DNA of 21,980 bases from contig DATJZV010000094.1 in NCBI GenBank assembly GCA_035498715.1, forward strand, positions 1 to 21,980, read 5' to 3'. Below, piece after piece: positions 14,980 to 21,980 of this stretch. The first letter of the stretch is position 1, and every line of letters starts with the position of its first letter. A program made the translations under genes and the position numbers. The DNA comes from DASPSR01 sp035498715 (GTDB lineage: Bacteria > Nitrospirota > UBA9217). The notes beneath the pieces are model-generated. The model ran no database searches, was not told the origin of the DNA, and was given only the letters and a program-made list of their open reading frames with translations.

Positions 14980-15933
14980 ATGGCGATGAAAAAACGTAAG
15001 CTCGGAAATACGGCATTGGAAGTGGCTCCCCTGGCATTCGGAGGCAATGTCTTCGGATGGACGGTGGATGAGCCGACGGCCTTTGAAATATTAGACGCCT
15101 TTGTGGCAGCCGGATTTAATCTTCTTGACACGGCGGACACCTACTCCCGGTGGGTCCCGGGCAACAAGGGTGGAGAATCGGAAACCATCATCGGCAAGTG
15201 GCTCAAGCGGAGCGGGAACCGTAAGAAGGTCGTCATCGCCACGAAGGTCGGAAGTGAAATGGGTTCGAACAAGAAAGGACTATCGAAGTTCTATATACTG
15301 CGTGCCGTGGAGGATTCTTTGCAACGCCTGCAGACCGATTACATTGATCTCTATCAGTCGCATAGAGACGACCCGGATACGCCAATGGATGAAACGCTGG
15401 AAGCCTATGCACAATTGATCAAACAGGGAAAAGTAAGGGTGATAGGCGCTTCGAACTTCAGCGCAGAGCGACTTTCTCAGGCATTGCAGGTCAGTAAACA
15501 GCATGGGTATCCCGGCTACCAAAGCCTGCAGCCCTTGTATAATCTCTATGATCGTGCAGAATACGAAGCGAATCTTGAACCCCTCTGCAGGGAAAAAGGA
15601 TTAGGCGTGATCAGCTATTACTCGCTGGCCAGCGGTTTTCTCACCGGCAAATATCTGTCGGAACGCGATCTATCAAAGAGCGTCCGGGGCCAGGGGATCA
15701 AGATATATCTCAATGAACGGGGATTTAGGATTTTGAAGGCATTGGACCAGGTGGCAGAGCACTATCATTCGACGCCTGCGAGCGTGTCGCTTGCCTGGCT
15801 GATCGCACGCCCGAGTATCACCGCACCTATTGCCAGTGCTACGAGCTTGGCACAATTGAACGATCTCGTCGAAGCGACAAAGCTTAAATTAGATCAGTCT
15901 TCGATAGTTACCTTGAATAATGCTAGTGCCTAG
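14980..15933 (+). CDS. aldo/keto reductase
   Basis: This 317-residue protein is a NADPH-dependent aldo/keto reductase with TIM-barrel fold. The catalytic tetrad is visible: Asp50 and Tyr55 in LLDTADTYS, Lys89 in IATKVG, His128 in YQSHRDD. Other landmarks are LGNTALEVAPLAFGG at the start, GKVRVIGASNFSAERL, YYSLASGFLTGKY, and the cofactor-binding end around IASATSLAQLNDL. It resembles the YajO/general stress type; the physiological substrate is unknown. GGAGGAG precedes the ATG at 14980. An in-frame TTG at 14977 is a less likely start. Confidence 0.9.
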   Translation: MAMKKRKLGNTALEVAPLAFGGNVFGWTVDEPTAFEILDAFVAAGFNLLDTADTYSRWVPGNKGGESETIIGKWLKRSGNRKKVVIATKVGSEMGSNKKGLSKFYILRAVEDSLQRLQTDYIDLYQSHRDDPDTPMDETLEAYAQLIKQGKVRVIGASNFSAERLSQALQVSKQHGYPGYQSLQPLYNLYDRAEYEANLEPLCREKGLGVISYYSLASGFLTGKYLSERDLSKSVRGQGIKIYLNERGFRILKALDQVAEHYHSTPASVSLAWLIARPSITAPIASATSLAQLNDLVEATKLKLDQSSIVTLNNASA

Positions 15934-16308
15934 TTCATGGTACTGGTGATGCACGTGCTCTTCACGTCGGAGCGCGCGCGACCCAGCGGGAGGCCGTGGG
16001 AAAATTCAATATCAAACCAGCAAGCTCTGATCGAAAGTTTCCCCAGTCTATTGCAATCCGAAGACCGCATTGTCCATGGCGTAATTCCTCGAGTACGCCA
16101 TATCGGCATAACCCAGGACCGGATGCTGTGTGCATAAAAATCGGTCAAGGGGGGGCGCTGACAATAAATGAGCATTGACCACCCCAAAAGTGTGTTATAC
16201 TTAAGTATTGTGCTAAAAGAGTGCTTTCTGTCAAATGTCGTTAAGCATTACATCCGATATTTGACCGTTACGTCTCGTTGAGCATCATTCCACCGCAAAA
16301 CATTAATC
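15934..16308. other. 375-bp intergenic region upstream of the DedA-rhodanese gene
   Basis: Short open frames occur on both strands but none has a ribosome site or a recognisable family. Near the end lie a promoter-like pair (TTGACC 16175-16180, TATACT 16196-16201, spacer only 15) and a perfect 12-bp palindrome ATACTTAAGTAT (16197-16208) overlapping the -10, which could be an operator. Confidence 0.4.
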
Positions 16309-17253
16309 ATGGCTAATGTTATACCATTTCTGATGCGGCACGGGTACACTGTGCTGTTTTTCTGGGTCCTTACAGAAACAATTGGGCTTCCCATACCCGT
16401 TGCCCCATTACTCATTACAGTCGGAGCCTTGGCCGGTGTCGGCCAGATGAACTTGTTCCTCTGCATCGCTTTAGGAGTCTGTGCAGCGTTACTGAGCGAT
16501 ATTTTCTGGTACGCCATGGGCCGGCTACGGGGAAGTAAGGTATTATCCCTGCTCTGTCGCATTTCTCTCGAACCCGATTCCTGCGTCCGCCGAACAGAAA
16601 ATATCTTTGCACGGTACGGCGCCAGAGCGCTCCTCATAACAAAATTCGTACCCGGATTGAGTGCTGTATCGACTCCGCTGGCAGGTACCATCGACATGCG
16701 TCCATCGCGTTTTTTGTTCTTTGACATTCTGGGAATCATCGCTTGGATTGGCTCCTATGTTCTTTTCGGATATATCTTTAGCAAACAGCTTGATCGTGCT
16801 TTAGATTATGCTGAGGGAATGGGCAAGACCCTCTCTGTGCTCGTGGTTGGAGCGCTGGCACTGTATATCCTCCGGAAGTATTCTTTGCGCCGGCGCTTTT
16901 TACGCGAGCTCTTCGTCGCGCGTATTACCCCGGAAGAACTGAAGCAGAAAATGGACGCCGGTGAAGACATCGTGGTCATCGATGTGCGTCACTCTCTTGA
17001 TTTTGAAGCAGAGCCCTATATCATCCCTGGCGCTCTGATCATTCCCTCGGAACTGTTAGAAAGCCATCCGGCAGTCCCGCGTGACCGCGAGATCGTCGTT
17101 TATTGCTCGTGACCCAACGAAGCCTCTAGCGCCCGGGTGGCGATACGATTGCGGCAGAGAGGCGTGACGCGCGTCCGGCCGATTGCCGGCGGGATTCGCG
17201 CTTGGCGAGATCACGGCTATCCCGTCGAACTGGCAGGTAAACGGAAATCATAG
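16309..17253 (+). CDS. DedA-rhodanese fusion with in-frame UGA (probable selenoprotein)
   Basis: The protein has a DedA/SNARE-associated membrane domain (residues 1-190: ETIGLPIPVAPLLITVGALA, FVPGLSAVSTPLAG, several helices). A rhodanese domain follows (from 205, ITPEELKQKMDAGEDIVVIDV). Reading reaches VVYCS, then TGA at 17110-17112. Beyond it the same frame continues for 46 codons as a perfect rhodanese end: PNEASSARVAIRL, RVRPIAGGIRAWRDHGYPVE, stop TAG 17251-17253. As I remember them, relatives read YCSCPNE or YCTCPNE, so UGA replaces the second Cys, two after catalytic-position Cys266. A SECIS-like hairpin follows. I read this as Sec268 in a 314-residue protein. The alternative is a nonsense mutation leaving 267 residues. 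No clear ribosome site precedes ATG 16309. Confidence 0.75.
17113..17145 (+). promoter_or_regulatory. candidate bacterial SECIS element
   Basis: Directly after the UGA, CGCC (17130-17133) and GGCG (17139-17142) form a stem with apical loop CGGGT, extended below a G-A mismatch by two A-T pairs (17127-17128 with 17144-17145). The loop begins 21 bases after the UGA and has G in its first two positions, both of which fit the known bacterial SECIS model. An outer stem GCCTCT/AGAGGC may also form. Confidence 0.55.
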
Positions 17254-17422
17254 TGACGGTATTTCGCTGATGCGTCGCACGAGAGGCTGCCGCGCGATTG
17301 CAGCGACGCCCTACCCAGTTCAGGGGGCAGACACGGGTATCTCACTAAAGAACTCCTGAGCACAGGGTACTTTGAAGAATCGGAACGACACCTGATGCCG
17401 GCATAACAAGGAGGATCCAGCA

Positions 17423-18415
17423 ATGAAATCCATCGGATTCTTGGCCCTTGGTGTTGCAGTTACTGCATCAGTCTCTCTCCTTGCTGCGGCAGCAGAGAGG
17501 GTATCGATTCACGAGTGGGACGTTCCGACAGCGAAGTCCTTTCCACACGATCCGGCCGTCGGGCCTGACGGATCGCTCTGGTACACCGGCATGATGTCCA
17601 ATACCCTTGGACGGCTCGATCCAACGACCGGCAAGATGAAAGAGCATCCTTTAAAGACCCCCGACTCGGGGCCGCACGGATTGACGGCAGACAAAGAAGG
17701 GAACATCTGGTTCACCGCCAATTACAAGGGGTATATCGGCAAGCTAAATCAGCAGACCAGCGAAGTGACCGAATATCCGTTGCCTGACCCGGCTGCCGGA
17801 GATCCACACTCGCTGGTTTTTGACAACAGGGGTATCCTCTGGTTCACCGTGCAGATGGGCAATTTCGTGGGCCGGCTGGATCCCCGGACGGGAACAATCA
17901 CCTTGAAGCCTTCACCTTCGATCGATTCGAGACCATACGGGATCGTGGTAAGCTTCAAGGGGGTCCCTTTCTTCTGCGAGTTCGGGACCAACAAGATCGC
18001 AAGCATCGACCCCCAAACCATGAAGATAACCGAGTACCAACTGCCAAAAGGGGCGCGGCCGAGGCGACTGGCTATTACGCATGATGATATGATCTACTAT
18101 ACCGATTTCAGCCGCGGATATCTAGGCAGGCTGGACTCGAAGAGCAGCAAGGTCGACGAGTGGCCATCACCGGGAGGGCCGGGGTCCGGACCTTATGGCA
18201 TCACGGTGACAGCGGATGGAGTGGTTTGGTACAGCGAATCGGGCGTAATCCCTAACACGATTGTACGTTTCGATCCGGCATTGAAGCAGTTCACGAAATG
18301 GGCTGTTCCTTCCGGAGGCGGTGTGATCCGCAATATGGCGGCAACGACCCGGGGTGATGTCTATATTGCGTGTAGCGGCGTAAATAAGGTCGGGATCATC
18401 AGAATCGAGAGGTAA
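17423..18415 (+). CDS. Vgb-like (streptogramin lyase family) beta-propeller protein, exported
   Basis: This 330-residue protein begins with a signal peptide (MKSIGFLALGVAVTASVSLLAAAA). Then come about six or seven blades of a beta-propeller with repeats such as FPHDPAVGPDGSLWYTG, GPHGLTADKEGNIWFTA, DPHSLVFDNRGILWFTV and GPYGITVTADGVVWYSESG. These repeats define the virginiamycin B lyase-like family (COG4257). True Vgb is a cytoplasmic antibiotic-inactivating lyase; the export signal argues for another, unknown role in the periplasm. I could not confirm the Vgb catalytic residues. AAGGAGG lies upstream of the ATG. It follows the DedA-rhodanese gene by 169 bases. Confidence 0.82.
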   Translation: MKSIGFLALGVAVTASVSLLAAAAERVSIHEWDVPTAKSFPHDPAVGPDGSLWYTGMMSNTLGRLDPTTGKMKEHPLKTPDSGPHGLTADKEGNIWFTANYKGYIGKLNQQTSEVTEYPLPDPAAGDPHSLVFDNRGILWFTVQMGNFVGRLDPRTGTITLKPSPSIDSRPYGIVVSFKGVPFFCEFGTNKIASIDPQTMKITEYQLPKGARPRRLAITHDDMIYYTDFSRGYLGRLDSKSSKVDEWPSPGGPGSGPYGITVTADGVVWYSESGVIPNTIVRFDPALKQFTKWAVPSGGGVIRNMAATTRGDVYIACSGVNKVGIIRIER

Positions 18416-18505
18416 TTTCCCCTGCGAGGGATTTGCAATAGGCCAATAGGAGGACAAAGAGATCCTTCAAACTGCATAAAAAACACGATTCATATCCGCG
18501 TTTTG

Positions 18506-18514
18506 TGATAAAAT
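18506..18514 (+). promoter_or_regulatory. extended -10 promoter for the hibernation factor gene
   Basis: TG-A-TAAAAT (18506-18514) matches an extended -10 element. No good -35 is visible, which such promoters tolerate. The leader to the ATG at 18708 is about 187 bases. Confidence 0.4.
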
Positions 18515-18555
18515 GAAATTAGAGGGATTGTTATGAAGGAAAGAGGTGAAAGAAT

Positions 18556-18639
18556 ATGATTGTCAATCTGAACCTCTCCGCATCACCCCGTCTCCCCTGT
18601 AGTCCCCTCATATCTGCGATCCCCGGTACGCTCATATGA
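18556..18639 (+). CDS. 27-codon leader ORF upstream of the hibernation factor gene
   Basis: A 27-residue frame starts at an ATG that overlaps, as ATGA, the stop of an 8-codon frame (18533-18559, MKERGERI). GAGGTG lies 10 to 15 bases before this ATG. The peptide (MIVNLNLSASPRLPCSPLIS onwards) resembles nothing I know. It might be a regulatory leader peptide, or chance. Confidence 0.2.
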   Translation: MIVNLNLSASPRLPCSPLISAIPGTLI

Positions 18640-18707
18640 CAGTCAAGGAGTATGGTGATACATCTAAAGCGTGAGCCTATCGAACATTCTTGAAGGGGGT
18701 GATAGTT

Positions 18708-19247
18708 ATGAGAATTCCCTTACAAATAACCTTTCGGAACATTGCACCCTCCGCCCCTATTGAGGCGAACATCAACGAGAAAGCGGCCAAGTTGGACAGG
18801 TTCTACGACAAGATCATGAGCTGCAGGGTCGTGGTCGAAGAATCGCAGCGCCGGCGCCATCAGGGCAAGCTCTACAGCGTTCGCCTCGACATCACCGTCC
18901 CTGGCAAGGAACTGGCCGTGACCCGCGAAGAGAATGAAGATGCCTACGTTGCGGTCCGTGACGCCTTTGACGCCGCCGTCAGGAAGCTCGAAGAACATGC
19001 GCGGCGGCGGCACGGAGACGTGAAGGCCCACGCAACGCCGCCTACCGGCCGTATCATCAAGATCTTTCCTGAATCGGATTACGGATTCATAAAAACGTCC
19101 GATGATCGTGAAATCTATTTTCATCGAAACAGCGTGCTCGATGATGTTGACTTCAAACAGCTGAAATTCGGGACGGAAGTGACATTCATCGAAGAACAGG
19201 GGAAGGAGGGACCGCAGGCGGCGCGAGTGGCCATCAGCGGGCGGTAG
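18708..19247 (+). CDS. HPF/RaiA-domain protein fused to a cold-shock domain
   Basis: This 179-residue protein joins two domains. Residues 1-105 are a ribosome hibernation (HPF/RaiA, S30AE) domain: ITFRNIAPSAPIEANINEKA, RVVVEESQRRRHQGKLYSVR, DITVPGKELAV, DAYVAVRDAFDAAVRKLEE. This domain binds the 30S decoding site to silence ribosomes under stress. Residues 113-179 are a cold-shock, S1-like domain: TGRIIKIFPESDYGFIKT with RNP1-like YGFIKT and RNP2-like IYFHRNSV. The cold-shock domain replaces the dimerisation domain of long HPF. ATG 18708 has AAGGGGG just upstream; an in-frame TTG at 18690 is less likely. Confidence 0.88.
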   Translation: MRIPLQITFRNIAPSAPIEANINEKAAKLDRFYDKIMSCRVVVEESQRRRHQGKLYSVRLDITVPGKELAVTREENEDAYVAVRDAFDAAVRKLEEHARRRHGDVKAHATPPTGRIIKIFPESDYGFIKTSDDREIYFHRNSVLDDVDFKQLKFGTEVTFIEEQGKEGPQAARVAISGR

Positions 19248-19479
19248 GTCTCTTCATCCGCAGAGAAGCGTGCGGCGCCTCACTGCTCTGTGTCAGCGTG
19301 TCGTTGTGCCCGTTTTTTTTACCTCTCACTGCAAACCCGGTATTTGTCGTTCAAAGAAAACATGTGATGTAGCAGCTTGCCTTTTACGGCAATTCACACT
19401 GCTATTTTGCACGAGAAAGGCGTCAAGAACGGTTTTTCGGAGAGAGGTCGATCATCTTTCGCCAGAGGAGGATCCACGA

Positions 19480-19632
19480 GTGAAGCTTTCTAAAATCGGT
19501 GCGGTTGTGCTCGGGATATGGCTCATTCTGAAAGGCATTATCCCACTCTTCCATCTCAGTTTCTCCCACAGCGGTACCATTCTGGCGATCCTTGCCATCG
19601 CCGCCGGCGTCCTTATTCTCCTTGACAGATGA
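19480..19632 (+). CDS. small membrane protein (50 residues)
   Basis: A GTG start at 19480 with GAGGAGG upstream gives a 50-residue protein, KLSKIGAVVLGIWLILKG followed by a second hydrophobic segment (ILAILAIAAGVLILLDR). It would form a two-helix hairpin in the membrane. Similar short proteins of unknown function with the ending AGVLILLDR are common in Gram-negative genomes, from memory. The frame is open back to 19270, but only this start has a ribosome site and the upstream residues do not look like protein. Confidence 0.65.
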   Translation: MKLSKIGAVVLGIWLILKGIIPLFHLSFSHSGTILAILAIAAGVLILLDR

Positions 19633-19752
19633 GTAAACGCCGAGCTGAGCGCACCACTATTGACCCTTGACCTTTATCCTGATGGGGAGAAAAAAGATTT
19701 AAATAGTATTCTAGCGGAGGGCAAGCCCCAACACGTTTCGTAACCACAGTAT

Positions 19753-19782
19753 TTGAACGTTCGCTTGACGTTTTGTTATAAT
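19753..19782 (+). promoter_or_regulatory. candidate promoter of a small RNA
   Basis: A perfect TATAAT (19777-19782) has TTGAAC (19753-19758) 18 bases upstream. A start near 19789 would fall in the first stem of the hairpin at 19784-19814. Confidence 0.45.
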
Positions 19783-19783
19783 A

Positions 19784-19900
19784 CATCGGTATTATCACAA
19801 CACGATAATCGATGCCCTCACCGAAGGATCTCCAAGCCACCATCCACATAACGGCAGAGAAGACTGATCTCCAGAGGGATTTATCCTCTCTGCTTTTTTA
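19784..19900 (+). ncRNA. candidate small RNA, convergent with the sensor kinase gene
   Basis: Just after a promoter-like sequence comes a hairpin of CATCG plus ATTATC paired with GATAAT plus CGATG (19784-19814, two-base bulge). About 40 bases later GCAGAGA pairs with TCTCTGC followed by TTTTTT (ending 19900), a good + strand terminator. The terminator's right arm and T-tract lie inside the last codons (LKKQRG) of the - strand kinase gene, so the RNA would be antisense to that mRNA's 3' end. No open frame with a ribosome site is present. I know no family it belongs to. Confidence 0.4.
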
Positions 19901-21683
19901 ACATCTGATAAAAATCGCATTTTCTGCAGTCCTCGTTTTTCTGCGCAAAGGTTCCCTGAACTTTGCCTTCGCAGAAAGTACCCGCCACTACCCAGCAGAC
20001 CCTGCCAAAGTTCGAATAGGCCGGACACTTCATTGTCGCATCTTTATCCCTCCCGCATTTCATATACTCCCAGCATTTTATTTCTCGTGATTCTTCCTCA
20101 CTCTGCTGCGGGAAATAAAGGCTGAATGTGGAGCCTGCTCCCGGATTTCTTTCTGCCCTGATGAAGCCGCCCTGCTCCTCTATGATCTTTCTCGTTATGG
20201 AAAGACCTAAGCCGGTTCCGTGACCTATCTTCTTCGTGGTAAAGAAAGGCTCGAATATGAACGACAAGCTATCTTCATCTAACCCTTGTCCCGTATCGGA
20301 CACCCTCAAGAACACATATCGTACATCATGGAGGTCCTCATTCCCCGCTGTTATCTTCAAGGTCCCTCCGCGGGGCATTGCATCAAGTGCGTTGGCGATG
20401 AGATTGGTGAGTGCCTGCTTGACCTGGTCTTTGTCTACCAAGACAGGCGGAAGGTCTTTTTCTATCATTACCTCCACGGTTACCGATTGCTCGATGCATA
20501 TATACTCATGCATGTTTACCACGTCATACACAAATTCCTCTAGGTGGTGCTTCTCAAGATGGGATCGTGCATCCCGTGAAAACGTAATGACCTCTTTCAA
20601 GATCTTCTCGAGCCGATGAACTTCAGAGATGATGACTTCTGCCCGCTCCTTTTCTTTTTCACTTTCGGCGTTTTTATAGAGCCTGCGCGCAAACCCTCCG
20701 ATGGCGGTGAGGGGGTTCCGAATCTCGTGCGCCAGGTCGGCTGTAAGCCTTCCCAGGGCTGCAAGCTTCTCAGCCTCGATCAGTTTGTCCTGATATTTTT
20801 TCAATGCATCAGTCTTTTTTGCTACCTCCCGCTCGAGGCTCTCCGTCCAGTCCTCCATCCGTTCTCTCGCTGTTTTGAGCTCCTGCGTCATATCATTAAA
20901 TGTACGGACGAGCAGGCCTATTTCATCCGCTGAGGTCGCGGCGACCGTGCGGCCAAGATCCCCTTTTGCAACGGTTCCCATGGCGTTCGAGAGGGTCGAT
21001 ACGGGTTTCAGAACAAATTTCCGGAGTATAATATAAAGGACGGCTGAAAGCATGCTCATGAAGATAAGAGCATAAACCGTAGTCTGAACCGTCTGTTCTT
21101 TAATGTTTTTATCGACGGCGGCGAGAGAAAAATCGGATTCAAGTATGCCAAGCACCCGCTGGTTCGGGGAATGAACGTGGCAGGCGGCTCTCGAGCAGGT
21201 GGGTTCGTTGTAAACTGGCTCGATGAACGTCAGCATGTTGTATCCCTCTTTGCCTCGATAGGTCGTCCATTGGCTCCCACTGGTCAATATTTCGGAAGGC
21301 TTTTTAGGGTCAACATGACAGCCCAGGCAGACGGGAGCGGTCCTGTCGACCTGATGCCCGATTTCTTCCGGCTTTGACGAATAATGAATCTTCCCCTTGC
21401 TGTCGAATAGCTTGATTCCCTTGACATCCTTTGTCGACTTAAGGTCATCAATCGTCTGTTGGATCCCTTCCCTGTTGAACGTGAGCATGCTATATCGGAT
21501 GCCCTTTTTAATCAGATCGGAGTAAGAGGCGGCGTCCTTGACAGCTTCGTTGATAAGATTTTCTTTGCCGGAATGGATCAGCGCATACCATGATATGCCC
21601 CCGCCGATTACGATGAGCAATACGAGTGCAATAATGAGTTTTGCTGCAAGTGACTTGGATATGGAGGCAAGAAGGTTCATCAT
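19881..21683 (-). CDS. haem-binding sensor histidine kinase with two-CW domain
   Basis: This 600-residue membrane kinase has a first membrane helix (about 13-35) and a periplasmic sensor (36-200) carrying a c-type haem motif CLGCH (119-123) and a variant CSRAACH (CX4CH, 163-169). A second helix (201-221), HAMP linker (222-275) and coiled coil follow. HisKA has phosphoacceptor His319 in LAHEIRNPL; the ATPase domain has NLIANALDA, DTGQG and GTGLGLS. The C-terminal domain (535-592) has seven cysteines (CWEYMKCG, CPAY, CWVVAGTFCEG, CRKCDFY), the two-CW type. It likely senses redox state or a gas. No response regulator is in the window. No clear ribosome site precedes the start; ATG 21680 is an alternative. 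Confidence 0.9.
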   Translation of the reverse strand: MMNLLASISKSLAAKLIIALVLLIVIGGGISWYALIHSGKENLINEAVKDAASYSDLIKKGIRYSMLTFNREGIQQTIDDLKSTKDVKGIKLFDSKGKIHYSSKPEEIGHQVDRTAPVCLGCHVDPKKPSEILTSGSQWTTYRGKEGYNMLTFIEPVYNEPTCSRAACHVHSPNQRVLGILESDFSLAAVDKNIKEQTVQTTVYALIFMSMLSAVLYIILRKFVLKPVSTLSNAMGTVAKGDLGRTVAATSADEIGLLVRTFNDMTQELKTARERMEDWTESLEREVAKKTDALKKYQDKLIEAEKLAALGRLTADLAHEIRNPLTAIGGFARRLYKNAESEKEKERAEVIISEVHRLEKILKEVITFSRDARSHLEKHHLEEFVYDVVNMHEYICIEQSVTVEVMIEKDLPPVLVDKDQVKQALTNLIANALDAMPRGGTLKITAGNEDLHDVRYVFLRVSDTGQGLDEDSLSFIFEPFFTTKKIGHGTGLGLSITRKIIEEQGGFIRAERNPGAGSTFSLYFPQQSEEESREIKCWEYMKCGRDKDATMKCPAYSNFGRVCWVVAGTFCEGKVQGTFAQKNEDCRKCDFYQMLKKQRG

Positions 21684-21841
21684 GGTTCAACAGTAGGCAT
21701 TTTACACCAATCCTTTTCGGAAATCATTAGTAAAACCACCTATCTCTCGTCAAACAGCACCGCGTTCTCAAACCGGAATTTGCTCCGTCTCTGGGAAACG
21801 GCCTCCCATTAGACTGTCATTTTTTTGTGCTTTATCATCTG

Positions 21842-21882
21842 CGCCGTAAAACCCCGTCACTTCAGGGCGGGGATATAAGGCG
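21842..21882 (+). repeat. IS200/IS605 (TnpB-type) end hairpin, copy 2, orphan
   Basis: This 41-base unit matches copy 1 (3763-3802) except for three substitutions and one base insertion. The stem CCCCGTC/GGCGGGG remains paired through a G-T wobble, and the ending ATATAAGGCG is identical. No transposase or TnpB frame lies within the window on either side, though the next 98 bases to the window end do not exclude one further on. The rest of 21684-21980 shows no gene. Confidence 0.6.
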
Positions 21883-21980
21883 GTGGTTCTGAAGCAACCA
21901 GAGTCGTGCTGACCTCAATAAGTAGTGGACAAACGTTCACTTTCTTGATATATTTGAAATAATGGCCGAAACTGTCAAGG

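Noticed and set aside
15930..16187. 85-codon - strand frame in the gap before the DedA-rhodanese gene
   Set aside because: No ribosome site, no motif, no hydrophobic or repeat pattern; I could not support it as a gene or a remnant.
17110..17112. Reassignment of TGA to a sense codon across the genome
   Set aside because: Other genes in the window, such as the AI-2E permease and lipM genes, end at TGA where the family ends, so TGA is a normal stop here.
1..21980. CRISPR arrays, tRNA, rRNA, prophage genes
   Set aside because: No regular direct repeats with spacers, no tRNA T-loop in a cloverleaf context, and no phage structural or integrase frames were seen by eye on either strand.

Overview
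The window reads as ordinary chromosomal DNA of a Gram-negative bacterium. A lipid A acyltransferase (LpxL family) implies an outer membrane. A sensor kinase with haem c motifs and a C-terminal two-CW domain, an FmdB protein, CBS and rhodanese proteins and a DUF6982-like protein recall Nitrospirota or sulfate/metal-reducing Deltaproteobacteria. That placement is inference, since no rRNA or other marker is present. Genes are mostly on the + strand, short operons or single units with Shine-Dalgarno sites and recognisable sigma70-type promoters.

Layout: (1) 1-1671: the 3' end of an AI-2E family permease gene, then a YqjD-like/YqjE-like membrane protein pair. (2) 1808-3717: a promoter, an AlkD-type DNA glycosylase and folA in one operon, then a DUF6982-like protein. 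(3) 3718-4995: a hairpin-rich convergent gap with an IS200/IS605-type end hairpin, a secreted TPR protein on the - strand, and an intergenic region with two inverted repeats. (4) 4996-6525: a single-domain rhodanese, a structured RNA resembling HEARO/IscB omega-RNA directly upstream of a CBS-domain gene, and an FmdB zinc-ribbon gene with its own promoter and terminator. (5) 6666-9091: lpxL, a LipM-type octanoyl/lipoyl transferase, and on the - strand a DUF1722 gene preceded by a decayed DUF523 remnant. (6) 9155-11803: a zinc-free MDR oxidoreductase with a SnoaL-like lipoprotein, then an alpha/beta hydrolase. (7) 12000-15933: pepN and an aldo/keto reductase. (8) 16309-18415: a DedA-rhodanese fusion with an in-frame UGA, then a Vgb-like beta-propeller protein. 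(9) 18506-21980: a ribosome-hibernation protein fused to a cold-shock domain, a 50-residue membrane protein, a candidate small RNA, a haem-sensing histidine kinase on the - strand, and a second copy of the IS200/IS605-type hairpin.

Most notable points: the DedA-rhodanese gene looks like a selenoprotein gene. UGA sits where relatives have Cys, the reading frame stays conserved for 46 more codons, and a SECIS-like hairpin lies at the right distance. Next is the HEARO-like RNA without an IscB gene, and two orphan TnpB-type end hairpins 18 kb apart. The window therefore holds RNA relics of both OMEGA families but no OMEGA nuclease gene. No homology or covariance search could be run; family names rest on motifs and remembered family signatures.
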